A stretch of DNA of 6,447 bases from Bacillota bacterium. Lineage in GTDB: Bacteria; Bacillota_E; JAJZYS01; JAILZS01. The stretch is from positions 1-6,447 of the forward strand of contig JAKASY010000122.1 in the NCBI GenBank assembly GCA_021817625.1, written 5' to 3'. Numbering within the stretch: position 1 is the stretch's first letter; each line of letters starts with the position of its first letter. This document shows, in pieces, positions 1 through 5,602 of the stretch. The notes under the pieces are model-generated. The model was given only the letters and a program-made list of their open reading frames with translations, made no database searches and was not told where the DNA came from. The position numbers were made by a program, and so were the translations under genes.

Positions 1-707
1 CGGCGCATGCCCTCGTGCCGCCAGTCGAGCGTAAGCGCGTAGCGCGGGCGCAGGCGGGCGACGCCCCACACCTGCACGGCGAAGTTCAGGAAGGCCGCGA
101 CCACCGTCGCGATCGCGAACGCCTCGACGCGCATGTCGATCGGCCCGGGTCCGTGCGGCATGCGGCCGGCCAGGAACACGCCCACGCCGATGATCGCCGC
201 GTTGTACAGGAGCGGCCCGATCGCCGTGCCCCAGAAGGACTGGTAGGTGTACTCGATGCCCATGAGCACGGCGTTCAGGCAGGCAAAGAAGATGGAAAGG
301 AACATGATGCGCGTGAGCAGGACGACGTCGGACTGGGCCTGCGGGCCAAAGCCGATGACCAGCACGCGCATGATCTCGGGCGTGAACACGATCGCGCCCG
401 CGAGCAGGAGGAGGACGGCGACGATGACGGCGTTGTAGGCGATGGACGCCACGTACCAGAGCTGGTCCTCGCGCTTCTGGCCGAGGTAGCGGCTGAGGAT
501 GGGGATGAAGGCGGTGGACATGCCGCCGCCGACGAGGATCAGGTAGACGGTGTCGGGCAGGTAGTAGGACGCGTTCAGGATGTCGGTGGCGCGGTTCTGG
601 CCGAACTCGTACGAGATCACGGAGTTTCGCACGAAGCCGAGGATGCGCGAGAGGGCCATGGCCACGCTGAGCAGCGTGGCCGCGCGCGCCACGCTGGTGC
701 CGCCCAC
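1..707 (-). CDS. murJ: Lipid II flippase MurJ, N-terminal part (runs off left edge)
   Basis: MurJ is an inner-membrane transporter of the MOP superfamily that flips lipid-linked peptidoglycan precursor (lipid II) to the outer face of the membrane. The visible 235 codons (about 45% of a usual ~520-residue protein) read as alternating hydrophobic helices. The family signature is near the N-terminus: SRILGFVR at residues 20-27, then ATDILNASYYLPDT at 40-53 and GGMSTAFIPIL at 61-71. Arg21, Arg27 and Asp42 line up with conserved cavity residues of E. coli MurJ (Arg18, Arg24, Asp39). Further helices lie at about 90-108, 130-150, 162-180 and 196-214. The start chosen is GTG at 707, with AGAGGG about ten bases upstream; GTG at 692 and ATG at 659 are in-frame alternatives, and the latter would cut into the first helix. 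The gene diverges from spoIIP. Codons are strongly G/C-ending. Identification as MurJ is confident; the exact start is not. Confidence 0.93.
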   Translation of the reverse strand, partial: MGGTSVARAATLLSVAMALSRILGFVRNSVISYEFGQNRATDILNASYYLPDTVYLILVGGGMSTAFIPILSRYLGQKREDQLWYVASIAYNAVIVAVLLLLAGAIVFTPEIMRVLVIGFGPQAQSDVVLLTRIMFLSIFFACLNAVLMGIEYTYQSFWGTAIGPLLYNAAIIGVGVFLAGRMPHGPGPIDMRVEAFAIATVVAAFLNFAVQVWGVARLRPRYALTLDWRHEGMR

Positions 708-858
708 CGGCCTTAGGCCCTCTTGCTGCTCCTGGTCCAGGCCGTTCGCCCCTCCGCCTCGGTCGCTGCTGCCAAGCGTACCATACGGCCTTCACCGGCC
801 TGCGGCGGCCGGGCATGGCCCACGGCGCGTGGACATACCCTCGACGCGGGGGGATGCC
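708..858. other. Divergent intergenic spacer murJ / spoIIP
   Basis: This 151-base spacer contains the 5' regions of murJ (leftward) and spoIIP (rightward). Visible contents are a cluster of GGCC-rich palindromes, including a CCGGCC/GGCCGG hairpin at 795-812 with a 6-base loop, and the sigma-E-like motif at 813-841 described separately. I found no convincing sigma-A promoter for murJ on the minus strand; murJ may use a weak promoter or one I cannot recognise. No gpr gene, the usual spoIIP partner in Firmicutes, lies here. Reading frames crossing the spacer, including an upstream extension of spoIIP to 580, would overlap murJ and look like high-GC shadow frames. Confidence 0.7.
813..841 (+). 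promoter_or_regulatory. Possible sigma-E-like promoter of spoIIP
   Basis: A CATACCCT at 834-841 matches the sigma-E -10 consensus CATACAnT except at one position. Fourteen bases upstream lies GCATGGC (813-819), which matches only the first part of the -35 consensus kmATATT. In Bacillus subtilis, spoIIP is expressed in the mother cell under sigma-E, so the position makes sense. Transcription would begin near 848, leaving a very short leader with a G-run (848-853) as ribosome binding site before the GTG at 859. The -35 half is weak and the leader tight, so this is a suggestion only. Confidence 0.3.
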
Positions 859-1953
859 GTGCGCGCGCTCGTGTGGGTGCGGATCGGCGGGGCGAGGCGG
901 GGCTTGCCTCTCGCCTTTGGCGGCGTAGCGCGCTCGGCGGTGGCCGCCCTTGCCGCGCTGGCGGCAGCGGCGGCCGCGATCTGGCTTCCCGGCGCGCGCC
1001 TGGGCCCGACCAAGGCGAGCCCCGCGGTCGCGGGCGCCCCGTCGACCGCTCAGGTCGATGGCCGCGCGTGGGCGCTTCTCGTCCTGGGCGTGCCCGTCCT
1101 CGCCGCGGATGCCCTCGGGCGCGCGATCGAGGGGCAGGGCGCCGCTGCCGCCGTCTTCGGAGGGGCGCTGAGCGGCGGCAGCGAGCCCGCGTCCTCGCCG
1201 CCGTCCCAGGCGCCCGCCCAGGGCGCCGTGCGCGCCTTTCCGCCGTCGAGCAGCCGGCCCCCCAATGCCGTGCCGCCCTATCCGGCGCCGCCGCCACCCG
1301 ACGTGTACGGCCGCCGGCCGCTCGTAGCCATCTACCACACCGACTCGACCGAGGCATACCTGCCCGCCATGGGGGCGGCGGGCGGGGGCTCCCAGCCGTT
1401 CTCGCGCGACCAGGCGGTGAGCGTGGTCCAGGTCGGCGCCGTGCTCGCCCAGACGCTCTACCGCCTGGGCGTGGAGAGCGTGCACAGCCGTGCGGTGAAC
1501 GACCCGGACGGCATGATCGGGGCCTATGAGAACAGCGCGAAGACGGCGCAGGCCCTCCTGGCTGCCTATCCGAGCGTGCGCATCCTGCTCGACGTGCATC
1601 GGGCGTCGGGCGGCGAGAGCGCGCCCCCCGCCTCGGGCGGCGTGGCGGCCGTGACGCTCGTGGTCGGCACCAACGACCGCCTGCCCGAGCCCCATTGGCG
1701 GCAGAACCTGGCGTTCGCCCACGTGCTCGCCGCGGCGGCCGAGCGCCTGTACCCCGACTGGCCCGTGCGGGTCGAGATCAGCGCCAACCAGTACAACCAG
1801 GAGCTCAGCCCGGGCGCGCTCCTCGTCCAGGTCGGCGACCCGGCCACCACCCTCACGGCCGCGGACGCCGCGGCGCGGCGCCTCGCCCGCGTGATCGCCG
1901 CGGTCGTCGGGGCGGGCCTGTACCCCGGCGCCGGCGTGCCGGGCGCGCGTTGA
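859..1953 (+). CDS. spoIIP: Stage II sporulation protein P (SpoIIP), with atypical active-site residues
   Basis: SpoIIP is a membrane-anchored peptidoglycan amidase/endopeptidase that, with SpoIID and SpoIIM, degrades septal wall and drives engulfment of the forespore. The 364-residue protein has a short basic N-terminus, an Ala-rich membrane anchor at about 24-43, a second hydrophobic stretch at 70-84, a Pro/Ser/Ala-rich linker at about 105-150 and then the SpoIIP catalytic domain. Domain landmarks are AIYHTDSTEAYLP (157-169), LLDVHRAS (243-250) and NQYNQELSPGALLVQVG (310-326). In the family the first motif usually reads (H/N)THxxES and the last LLxEvG. Here the conserved His is Asp162 and the conserved Glu is Gln324, while Glu165, His247 and Arg248 are kept. 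The start is GTG 859, with a G-run five bases upstream; GTGs at 829, 871 and 877 are in-frame alternatives. The reading frame stays open to 580, but that part overlaps murJ and is not credible as coding. The gene is followed by lepA, as in many Firmicutes. Confidence 0.88.
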   Translation: MRALVWVRIGGARRGLPLAFGGVARSAVAALAALAAAAAAIWLPGARLGPTKASPAVAGAPSTAQVDGRAWALLVLGVPVLAADALGRAIEGQGAAAAVFGGALSGGSEPASSPPSQAPAQGAVRAFPPSSSRPPNAVPPYPAPPPPDVYGRRPLVAIYHTDSTEAYLPAMGAAGGGSQPFSRDQAVSVVQVGAVLAQTLYRLGVESVHSRAVNDPDGMIGAYENSAKTAQALLAAYPSVRILLDVHRASGGESAPPASGGVAAVTLVVGTNDRLPEPHWRQNLAFAHVLAAAAERLYPDWPVRVEISANQYNQELSPGALLVQVGDPATTLTAADAAARRLARVIAAVVGAGLYPGAGVPGAR

Positions 1954-1978
1954 CCCTGGCCCGCGGCGCCGCTACCAT
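1950..1978 (+). promoter_or_regulatory. Sigma-A-type promoter for lepA-hemW, overlapping the spoIIP stop
   Basis: TTGACC (1950-1955, five of six bases of the -35 consensus) is followed by a 17-base spacer and TACCAT (1973-1978, four of six of the -10 consensus). The -35 box includes the spoIIP TGA stop codon (1951-1953). Transcription would start near 1985, immediately before the hairpin at 1989-2009, and give a leader of about 48 bases before lepA. This would let lepA and hemW be expressed in vegetative cells independently of a sporulation-controlled spoIIP. The spacing and match are good for such a GC-rich sequence, but it has not been tested. Confidence 0.6.
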
Positions 1979-1988
1979 GGGGACATCA

Positions 1989-2009
1989 CGCCCGGGCATG
2001 GCCCGGGCG
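1989..2009 (+). repeat. Strong GC hairpin in the lepA leader
   Basis: A perfect 9-bp inverted repeat, CGCCCGGGC and GCCCGGGCG, is separated only by ATG. Because GCCCGGGC is itself palindromic, the element is also a tandem pair of the same 8-mer, and a 6-bp stem with a 7-base loop is an alternative fold. It lies between the proposed transcription start (~1985) and the lepA ribosome binding region (2016-2030). No T-run follows, so it is a poor fit to a simple intrinsic terminator of spoIIP. A 5' stabilising stem or a weak attenuator is possible. Confidence 0.6.
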
Positions 2010-2032
2010 ATGTTCGGAGGGGTGGAGAGGGC

Positions 2033-3883
2033 GTGGCGCAGCCCGGACGGCCGGCGGCGGGCACGGCCGGCGCGAACCGCGCGGCCGGGCCGGATCGGGT
2101 GCGCAACTTCGCGATCATCGCCCACATCGACCACGGCAAGTCGACCCTGGCGGACCGCCTGCTCGAGTACGCGGGCGCCGTGCCGGAGAGGCAGATGACC
2201 GAGCAGTTCCTCGACCGCATGGACCTTGAGCGCGAGCGCGGCATCACCATCAAGGCGCAGGCTGTGCGCCTCACGGTCGCGGGCCCCGAGGGCGACCCTT
2301 ACGCCCTGAACCTGATCGATACGCCCGGCCACGTCGACTTCAGCTACGAGGTGTCGCGCGCCCTCGCCGCCTGCGAGGGCGTCGTGCTCGTGGTCGACAG
2401 CGCCCAGGGCGTGCAGGCCCAGACCGTCGCGAACCTCTACCTGGCGTCGGAGCACGGCCTGGCCATCGTGCCGGTGCTCAACAAGATCGACCTGCCCGGC
2501 GCGGAGCCGGAGCGCGTGCGCGCCGAGCTTGAGGAGCTCGGCGTCGACGGCGCGTCCGCCATCGCCCTGAGCGCCAAGACGGGTGAGGGCGTGCCCGCCC
2601 TGGTCGCCGCCATCCTGCGGGAGGTGCCGCCCCCGCGCGGCGAGGCGGCGGCGCCCCTGCGCGCGCTCGTGTTCGACTCCCGCTACGATCCGTACATGGG
2701 CGTGGTCTGCTACATCCGCGTCTTCGACGGCAGCGTGGCGGCGGGCGACCGGGTGCGGTTCATGGCCACCGGCCGCGCCTTCGAGGTGACGGAGGTGGGC
2801 GTGTTCCGGCCGGAGGGCGAGGCGGTCGAGCGCCTGAGCGCGGGCGAGGTGGGCTACCTCACGGCAGGCGTGAAAAGTGTGCGCGAGGCCCGGGTGGGCG
2901 ACACCCTCACACACGACGAGGCGCCCGCGGCGGAGCCCCTGCCCGGCTTCCGCCCCGCCCTGCCGGTGGTCTACGCCGGCCTCTACCCGGCCGACCCCGG
3001 GGACTACGAGAACCTGCGCGAGGCGCTCGAGCGGCTGCAGCTCAACGACGCGGCCGTGGTCTACGAGCCCGAGCGCTCCGAGGCCCTGGGCATGGGCTTT
3101 CGCGCCGGGTTCCTCGGCCTCTTGCACCTGGACGTCGTGGAGGAGCGCCTCGAGCGCGAGTACAACCTCGACCTCGTGGTGACGGCGCCGTCGGTCGTCT
3201 ACCGCGTGAGCCGGCCCGGGCGCGACGCGTACGAGATCCAGAGCCCGGCCGAGATGCCGGACGACGCCCTGGAGGTGGCCGAGCCGTTCGTCGAGGCCGA
3301 GATCCTCGTGCCGACCGCGTACGTCGGTCCCGTGATGGAGCTCTGCCAGGGGCGGCGCGGGACGATGCTGTCGCTCGACTACCGCTCCGCCGAGCGCGCG
3401 GCCGTGGTCTACCGCATGCCCCTCGCGGAGATCGTGTTCGACTTCTACGACCGCCTGAAGTCCCGGACCCGTGGCTACGCCTCCCTGGACTATCGCCCGG
3501 CGGGCTACGAGCCCTCGGACCTCGTGCGCGTGGAGGTTCTGCTCGCCGGCGAGCCGGTGGACGCGCTCTCGTTCATCGCCCAGAGGGCGCGCGCCGAGGG
3601 GCGGGCGCGCGCCGTCCTGGCGCGCCTGCGCGAGGTCATCCCCCGCCAGCTGTTCGACGTCGCCCTGCAGGCGGCGATCGGCCGTCGGGTGATCGCGCGC
3701 GAGACCGTCAAGGCGCTGCGCAAGGACGTCCTTGCCAAGTGCTACGGCGGCGACATCACGCGCAAGCGCAAGCTCCTCGAGAAGCAGAAGGCGGGCAAGC
3801 GCCGCATGCGCGAGATCGGCCGCGTCGAGGTGCCGCAGGCCGCGTTCATGGCCGTGCTCGATGCCGAGCGGGAGGGATCGTGA
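2033..3883 (+). CDS. lepA: Elongation factor 4 (LepA), ribosome-associated GTPase
   Basis: LepA/EF4 is a translational GTPase related to EF-G that binds the ribosome and affects translocation, initiation and ribosome assembly; it is cytosolic and membrane-associated. The 616-residue protein (family about 600) has all G motifs: AHIDHGKS at 30-37 (P-loop), GITIKAQ at 70-76 (switch I), DTPGHVDF at 96-103, NKID at 150-153 and SAK at 180-182. The beta-barrel domain II and the EF-G-like domains follow. The LepA-specific C-terminal domain ends with KCYGGDITRKRKLLEKQKAG (569-588) and the GRVEVPQAAF segment, which distinguishes it from EF-G. The start is GTG 2033, with GGAG five bases upstream; this gives about 22 Gly/Ala/Pro-rich residues before the conserved VRNFAIIAH. 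GTG 2099, directly at VRNF, is a less likely alternative. The stop TGA (3881-3883) overlaps the hemW ATG by one base, so the two genes are probably co-translated. Confidence 0.97.
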   Translation: MAQPGRPAAGTAGANRAAGPDRVRNFAIIAHIDHGKSTLADRLLEYAGAVPERQMTEQFLDRMDLERERGITIKAQAVRLTVAGPEGDPYALNLIDTPGHVDFSYEVSRALAACEGVVLVVDSAQGVQAQTVANLYLASEHGLAIVPVLNKIDLPGAEPERVRAELEELGVDGASAIALSAKTGEGVPALVAAILREVPPPRGEAAAPLRALVFDSRYDPYMGVVCYIRVFDGSVAAGDRVRFMATGRAFEVTEVGVFRPEGEAVERLSAGEVGYLTAGVKSVREARVGDTLTHDEAPAAEPLPGFRPALPVVYAGLYPADPGDYENLREALERLQLNDAAVVYEPERSEALGMGFRAGFLGLLHLDVVEERLEREYNLDLVVTAPSVVYRVSRPGRDAYEIQSPAEMPDDALEVAEPFVEAEILVPTAYVGPVMELCQGRRGTMLSLDYRSAERAAVVYRMPLAEIVFDFYDRLKSRTRGYASLDYRPAGYEPSDLVRVEVLLAGEPVDALSFIAQRARAEGRARAVLARLREVIPRQLFDVALQAAIGRRVIARETVKALRKDVLAKCYGGDITRKRKLLEKQKAGKRRMREIGRVEVPQAAFMAVLDAEREGS

Positions 3884-5121
3884 TGGCAGAGGCGGCGCGG
3901 GCGCGCGCCCGCGTGTTCGGCGCGGCGCTCGCGCTGGGTGGGCCGTGGGGTGAGACCGACGCGGGCGAGGCGCAGGACGCGCTCTCCCTGTACGTGCACG
4001 TGCCGTACTGTGCGCGTCGGTGCGCCTTCTGCGACCTGTCGGCGGGCCGCCCCTCAGGGCCCGAGGAGCCGCTCGCCTACCTGACGGCGATCCGGCGGGA
4101 GATCGTGCGGGCCGTGGAGGAGGAGCCCGGGCTCGCCGACCGCCCGGCGGTCTCCGCCTACTTCGGCGGCGGCACGCCGACGGCCGTGCAGCCGGAGGGC
4201 CTGGCGGGCGTGCTGTGGCTCCTGCGCCAGCAGTTCCAGCTGCCCGACGGGGCCGAGGCGACCGTCGAGGCCGATCCGGGCACGGTCTCGGGCGAGAGCC
4301 TGTGGGCGCTGCGCCAGGCCGGCTTCAACCGGATCTCGTTCGGCGTCCAGAGCCTCGACGACCGCATCCTGCGTCGCGTTGGCCGCATGCACGACGCCGC
4401 CCGGGCCGAGGCCGCCGTCGCCGAGGCGTCAGCCGAGGGGTTCGAGCAGATCAGCGTCGACCTCATCCTTGGCCTGCCGCAGGTGACGCCCGCCGTCTGG
4501 CGACGCACGGTCGAGGAGGTCGCCTCCTGGCCCGTCACGCACGTGAGCGTGTACGCCCTTCAGGTCGAGGAGGGCACCGCCTTCGGCCGTCGCCAGCGTG
4601 CCGGCCATCTCGGCCTGCCGCCCGACGACCTCGTGGTCGAGATGGGCGACGAGGCGGAGACGCTCCTGGCCCGCGCCGGCTTCGCGCGCTACGAGCTCTC
4701 CTCGTACGCGCGCCCGGGCGGGCGCTGCCTGCACAATGAGGGCTACTGGACGGGACGCGCCTACCGGGGCCTCGGCGCGGGCGCGCACTCGTACATCGAC
4801 GGCGAGCGGCTCTGGAACGTGCGCTCGCCTCGGCGCTATATCGCGGCGGTGGTGGGCGGCCTGAGCCCCGTCGGCGGGCGCGAGCGGCTCGCGCCCGACG
4901 CGGCTCGGGCCGAAGCGGCCGCCCTCGCTCTCCGGCGCGACCGTGGCATCGAGCGGCAGGCGTTCGCGCGCGCCTTCGGCGCCGATCCCGTCGAGGTCTT
5001 CGCGCCGTCCCTTGCGCCGCTTGCCGACGCGGGGCTGGTCGAGGTGTCCGATGCCCGGGTCGTGCTTACGGCGCGCGGGCGCTGGCTATACAACCGCGTG
5101 GCCACGGCCCTTCTCCCCTAG
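3883..5121 (+). CDS. hemW: Radical SAM haem chaperone HemW (HemN-like)
   Basis: HemW is a radical SAM protein with one [4Fe-4S] cluster that binds haem and is thought to deliver it to haem proteins such as respiratory enzymes. It is often mislabelled oxygen-independent coproporphyrinogen III oxidase. The cluster motif is C43-x3-C47-x2-C50 followed by Asp-Leu. True HemN has a fourth nearby Cys (CxxxCxxCxC), absent here, which favours HemW. Further landmarks are YFGGGTP (93-99), EADPGT (129-134), RISFGVQSLDD (150-160), VSVYALQVEEGTAF (221-234), HNEGYW (284-289) and GLGAGAHSY (296-304). A C-terminal winged-helix-like domain covers about 345-412. At 412 residues it is slightly longer than the usual ~380, mainly because about 34 residues precede LSLYVHVPYC. 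ATG 3883 has GGAGG seven bases upstream; GTG 3880 and GTG 3913 are in-frame alternatives. It follows lepA with a TGATG overlap, and its TAG stop overlaps the stop of the convergent gene. Confidence 0.95.
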   Translation: MAEAARARARVFGAALALGGPWGETDAGEAQDALSLYVHVPYCARRCAFCDLSAGRPSGPEEPLAYLTAIRREIVRAVEEEPGLADRPAVSAYFGGGTPTAVQPEGLAGVLWLLRQQFQLPDGAEATVEADPGTVSGESLWALRQAGFNRISFGVQSLDDRILRRVGRMHDAARAEAAVAEASAEGFEQISVDLILGLPQVTPAVWRRTVEEVASWPVTHVSVYALQVEEGTAFGRRQRAGHLGLPPDDLVVEMGDEAETLLARAGFARYELSSYARPGGRCLHNEGYWTGRAYRGLGAGAHSYIDGERLWNVRSPRRYIAAVVGGLSPVGGRERLAPDAARAEAAALALRRDRGIERQAFARAFGADPVEVFAPSLAPLADAGLVEVSDARVVLTARGRWLYNRVATALLP

Positions 5122-5143
5122 GTGGCGTCCGGCGGCCGTGGCC
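5100..5143. terminator. Inverted repeat spanning the hemW / membrane-protein convergent stop codons
   Basis: GGCCACGGCC (5100-5109) and GGCCGTGGCC (5134-5143) form a perfect 10-bp inverted repeat. The 24-base interval contains CCTAGG, where both genes stop: hemW with TAG at 5119-5121 and the minus-strand gene with TAG read from 5120-5118. Each arm is coding sequence for one or both genes. The symmetric placement suggests a bidirectional terminator or end-protecting stem for the two converging transcripts. No T-run follows on either strand, so it is not a canonical intrinsic terminator, and function is inferred from position and symmetry. Confidence 0.45.
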
Positions 5144-5504
5144 CCTGGGCGCGAGCGCCGCGCCGGCGTCGGCTGCTCGCGAGCGGCATGTTGCTGAGCA
5201 TCTCGCTGCCGAATCGCGCCCCCTGGCCGAGCAGGAGGCCGGTCACCGCGACGCCGGCCGGCGGCCAGACGACGGGGATGCCGAGGTCGGTCAAGAGGTC
5301 GACGCCCGTGGCCAGGGCGAGCAGCACGCCGAAGCCGGACGAGAGCCACTCCTCCAGCCGCCCGCGCCGGTTGCGCTCGGCCGGCACGAGATCGCCGACG
5401 ACGTGGGCCGCGGTCTGGGCGATGTAGGAGAGCACGAGGTAGGTGCTGAACTCGCCGATCTCCGCGGTCGATCCCCCCGCGGACAGCCTATGCGACGCCG
5501 TCAC
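5118..5504 (-). CDS. Small two-helix membrane protein, function unknown
   Basis: I do not recognise a named family. The 128-residue product has an N-terminal region with a moderately hydrophobic stretch (about 21-38), a charged basic/acidic segment (PAERNRRGRLEEW, 41-53), two hydrophobic segments at about 56-75 and 77-97 separated by a Pro-rich turn (VVWPPAG), and a very basic C-terminal tail with SRRRRGAR at 111-118. The segment GVAVTGLLLGQGARFGSEML loosely resembles the end of small holin-like or accessory membrane proteins in Firmicutes, but that is only a resemblance. Codons are almost all G/C-ending in this frame, which supports real coding. GTG 5504 is preferred because AGAGGG lies six bases upstream; GTG 5537 would add 11 Arg/Pro-rich residues, has no good binding site, and would overlap the hrcA -35 box. 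It sits between hemW and hrcA on the opposite strand, convergent with the former and divergent from the latter. Confidence 0.75.
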   Translation of the reverse strand: MTASHRLSAGGSTAEIGEFSTYLVLSYIAQTAAHVVGDLVPAERNRRGRLEEWLSSGFGVLLALATGVDLLTDLGIPVVWPPAGVAVTGLLLGQGARFGSEMLSNMPLASSRRRRGARAQGPRPPDAT

Positions 5505-5507
5505 CGG

Positions 5508-5522
5508 CGGCCCTCTGGGCCG
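5508..5522 (-). promoter_or_regulatory. Ribosome binding site of the membrane-protein gene, inside a small hairpin
   Basis: On the minus strand CGGCCC and GGGCCG form a perfect 6-bp stem with the triloop AGA. The loop and the first three bases of the 3' arm make AGAGGG, the best ribosome binding site for the GTG at 5504 (spacing 6). This decides the start in favour of 5504 and also means the site could be partly hidden in the mRNA. Confidence 0.45.
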
Positions 5523-5530
5523 GCGCTGCC

Positions 5531-5560
5531 TTGACACGTCGGCCCGCGCCTTCGTAGCCT
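5531..5560 (+). promoter_or_regulatory. Sigma-A-type promoter of hrcA
   Basis: A perfect TTGACA (5531-5536) is followed by an 18-base spacer and TAGCCT (5555-5560, keeping the key TA and final T of the -10 consensus). Transcription would begin near 5567, leaving about 36 bases of leader with GGGAGGGG (5589-5596) as ribosome binding site. A TTGACA in such GC-rich DNA, properly placed before a gene, is unlikely to be chance. I see no CIRCE operator (TTAGCACTC-N9-GAGTGCTAA) overlapping or near it. Confidence 0.65.
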
Positions 5561-5602
5561 GGAGCGCAGAGGCCGTGACCCGGCCGTTGGGAGGGGCGGC
5601 AC

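Noticed and set aside
543..545. Tyr55 in MurJ where E. coli has the conserved Arg52
   Set aside because: As I recall, many Gram-positive MurJ proteins carry Tyr in this segment, so this does not suggest loss of function.
15..716. Open frame of 233 codons on the plus strand
   Set aside because: It is antisense to murJ, whose translation shows the family's helices and motifs; the plus-strand product is a charged His/Asp/Arg/Glu-rich string typical of a shadow frame.
580..858. Upstream extension of the spoIIP frame to an ATG at 580
   Set aside because: The added 93 residues overlap murJ coding sequence on the other strand and do not resemble SpoIIP; a GTG with a G-rich binding site at 859 starts just before the membrane anchor.
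811..2004. The same 11-mer, GGGCATGGCCC, upstream of both spoIIP (811-821) and lepA (1994-2004)
   Set aside because: An 11-base match is expected by chance several times in a window of this size and GC content; the second copy is explained by the hairpin.
1853..3127. Long open frame on the minus strand (424 codons) opposite spoIIP and lepA
   Set aside because: It lies antisense to clearly conserved lepA coding sequence; its translation is His/Arg/Ala-rich with no recognisable motif. Long shadow frames are expected on the opposite strand of GC-rich genes.
3883..5121. Annotation as oxygen-independent coproporphyrinogen III oxidase (HemN)
   Set aside because: The cluster motif is CxxxCxxC followed by Asp-Leu, without the extra Cys of true HemN, and the position after lepA and near hrcA is the usual HemW locus.
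5544..5570. Possible degenerate CIRCE element upstream of hrcA
   Set aside because: The right half matches GAGTGCTAA at six of nine positions, but the left half at the required spacing matches only two of nine; not distinguishable from chance.
5512..5572. CCTCTG (5512-5517) and CAGAGG (5567-5572) flanking the hrcA promoter as an inverted repeat
   Set aside because: Six bases with a 49-base gap are common by chance in this composition, and no further symmetry supports an operator.
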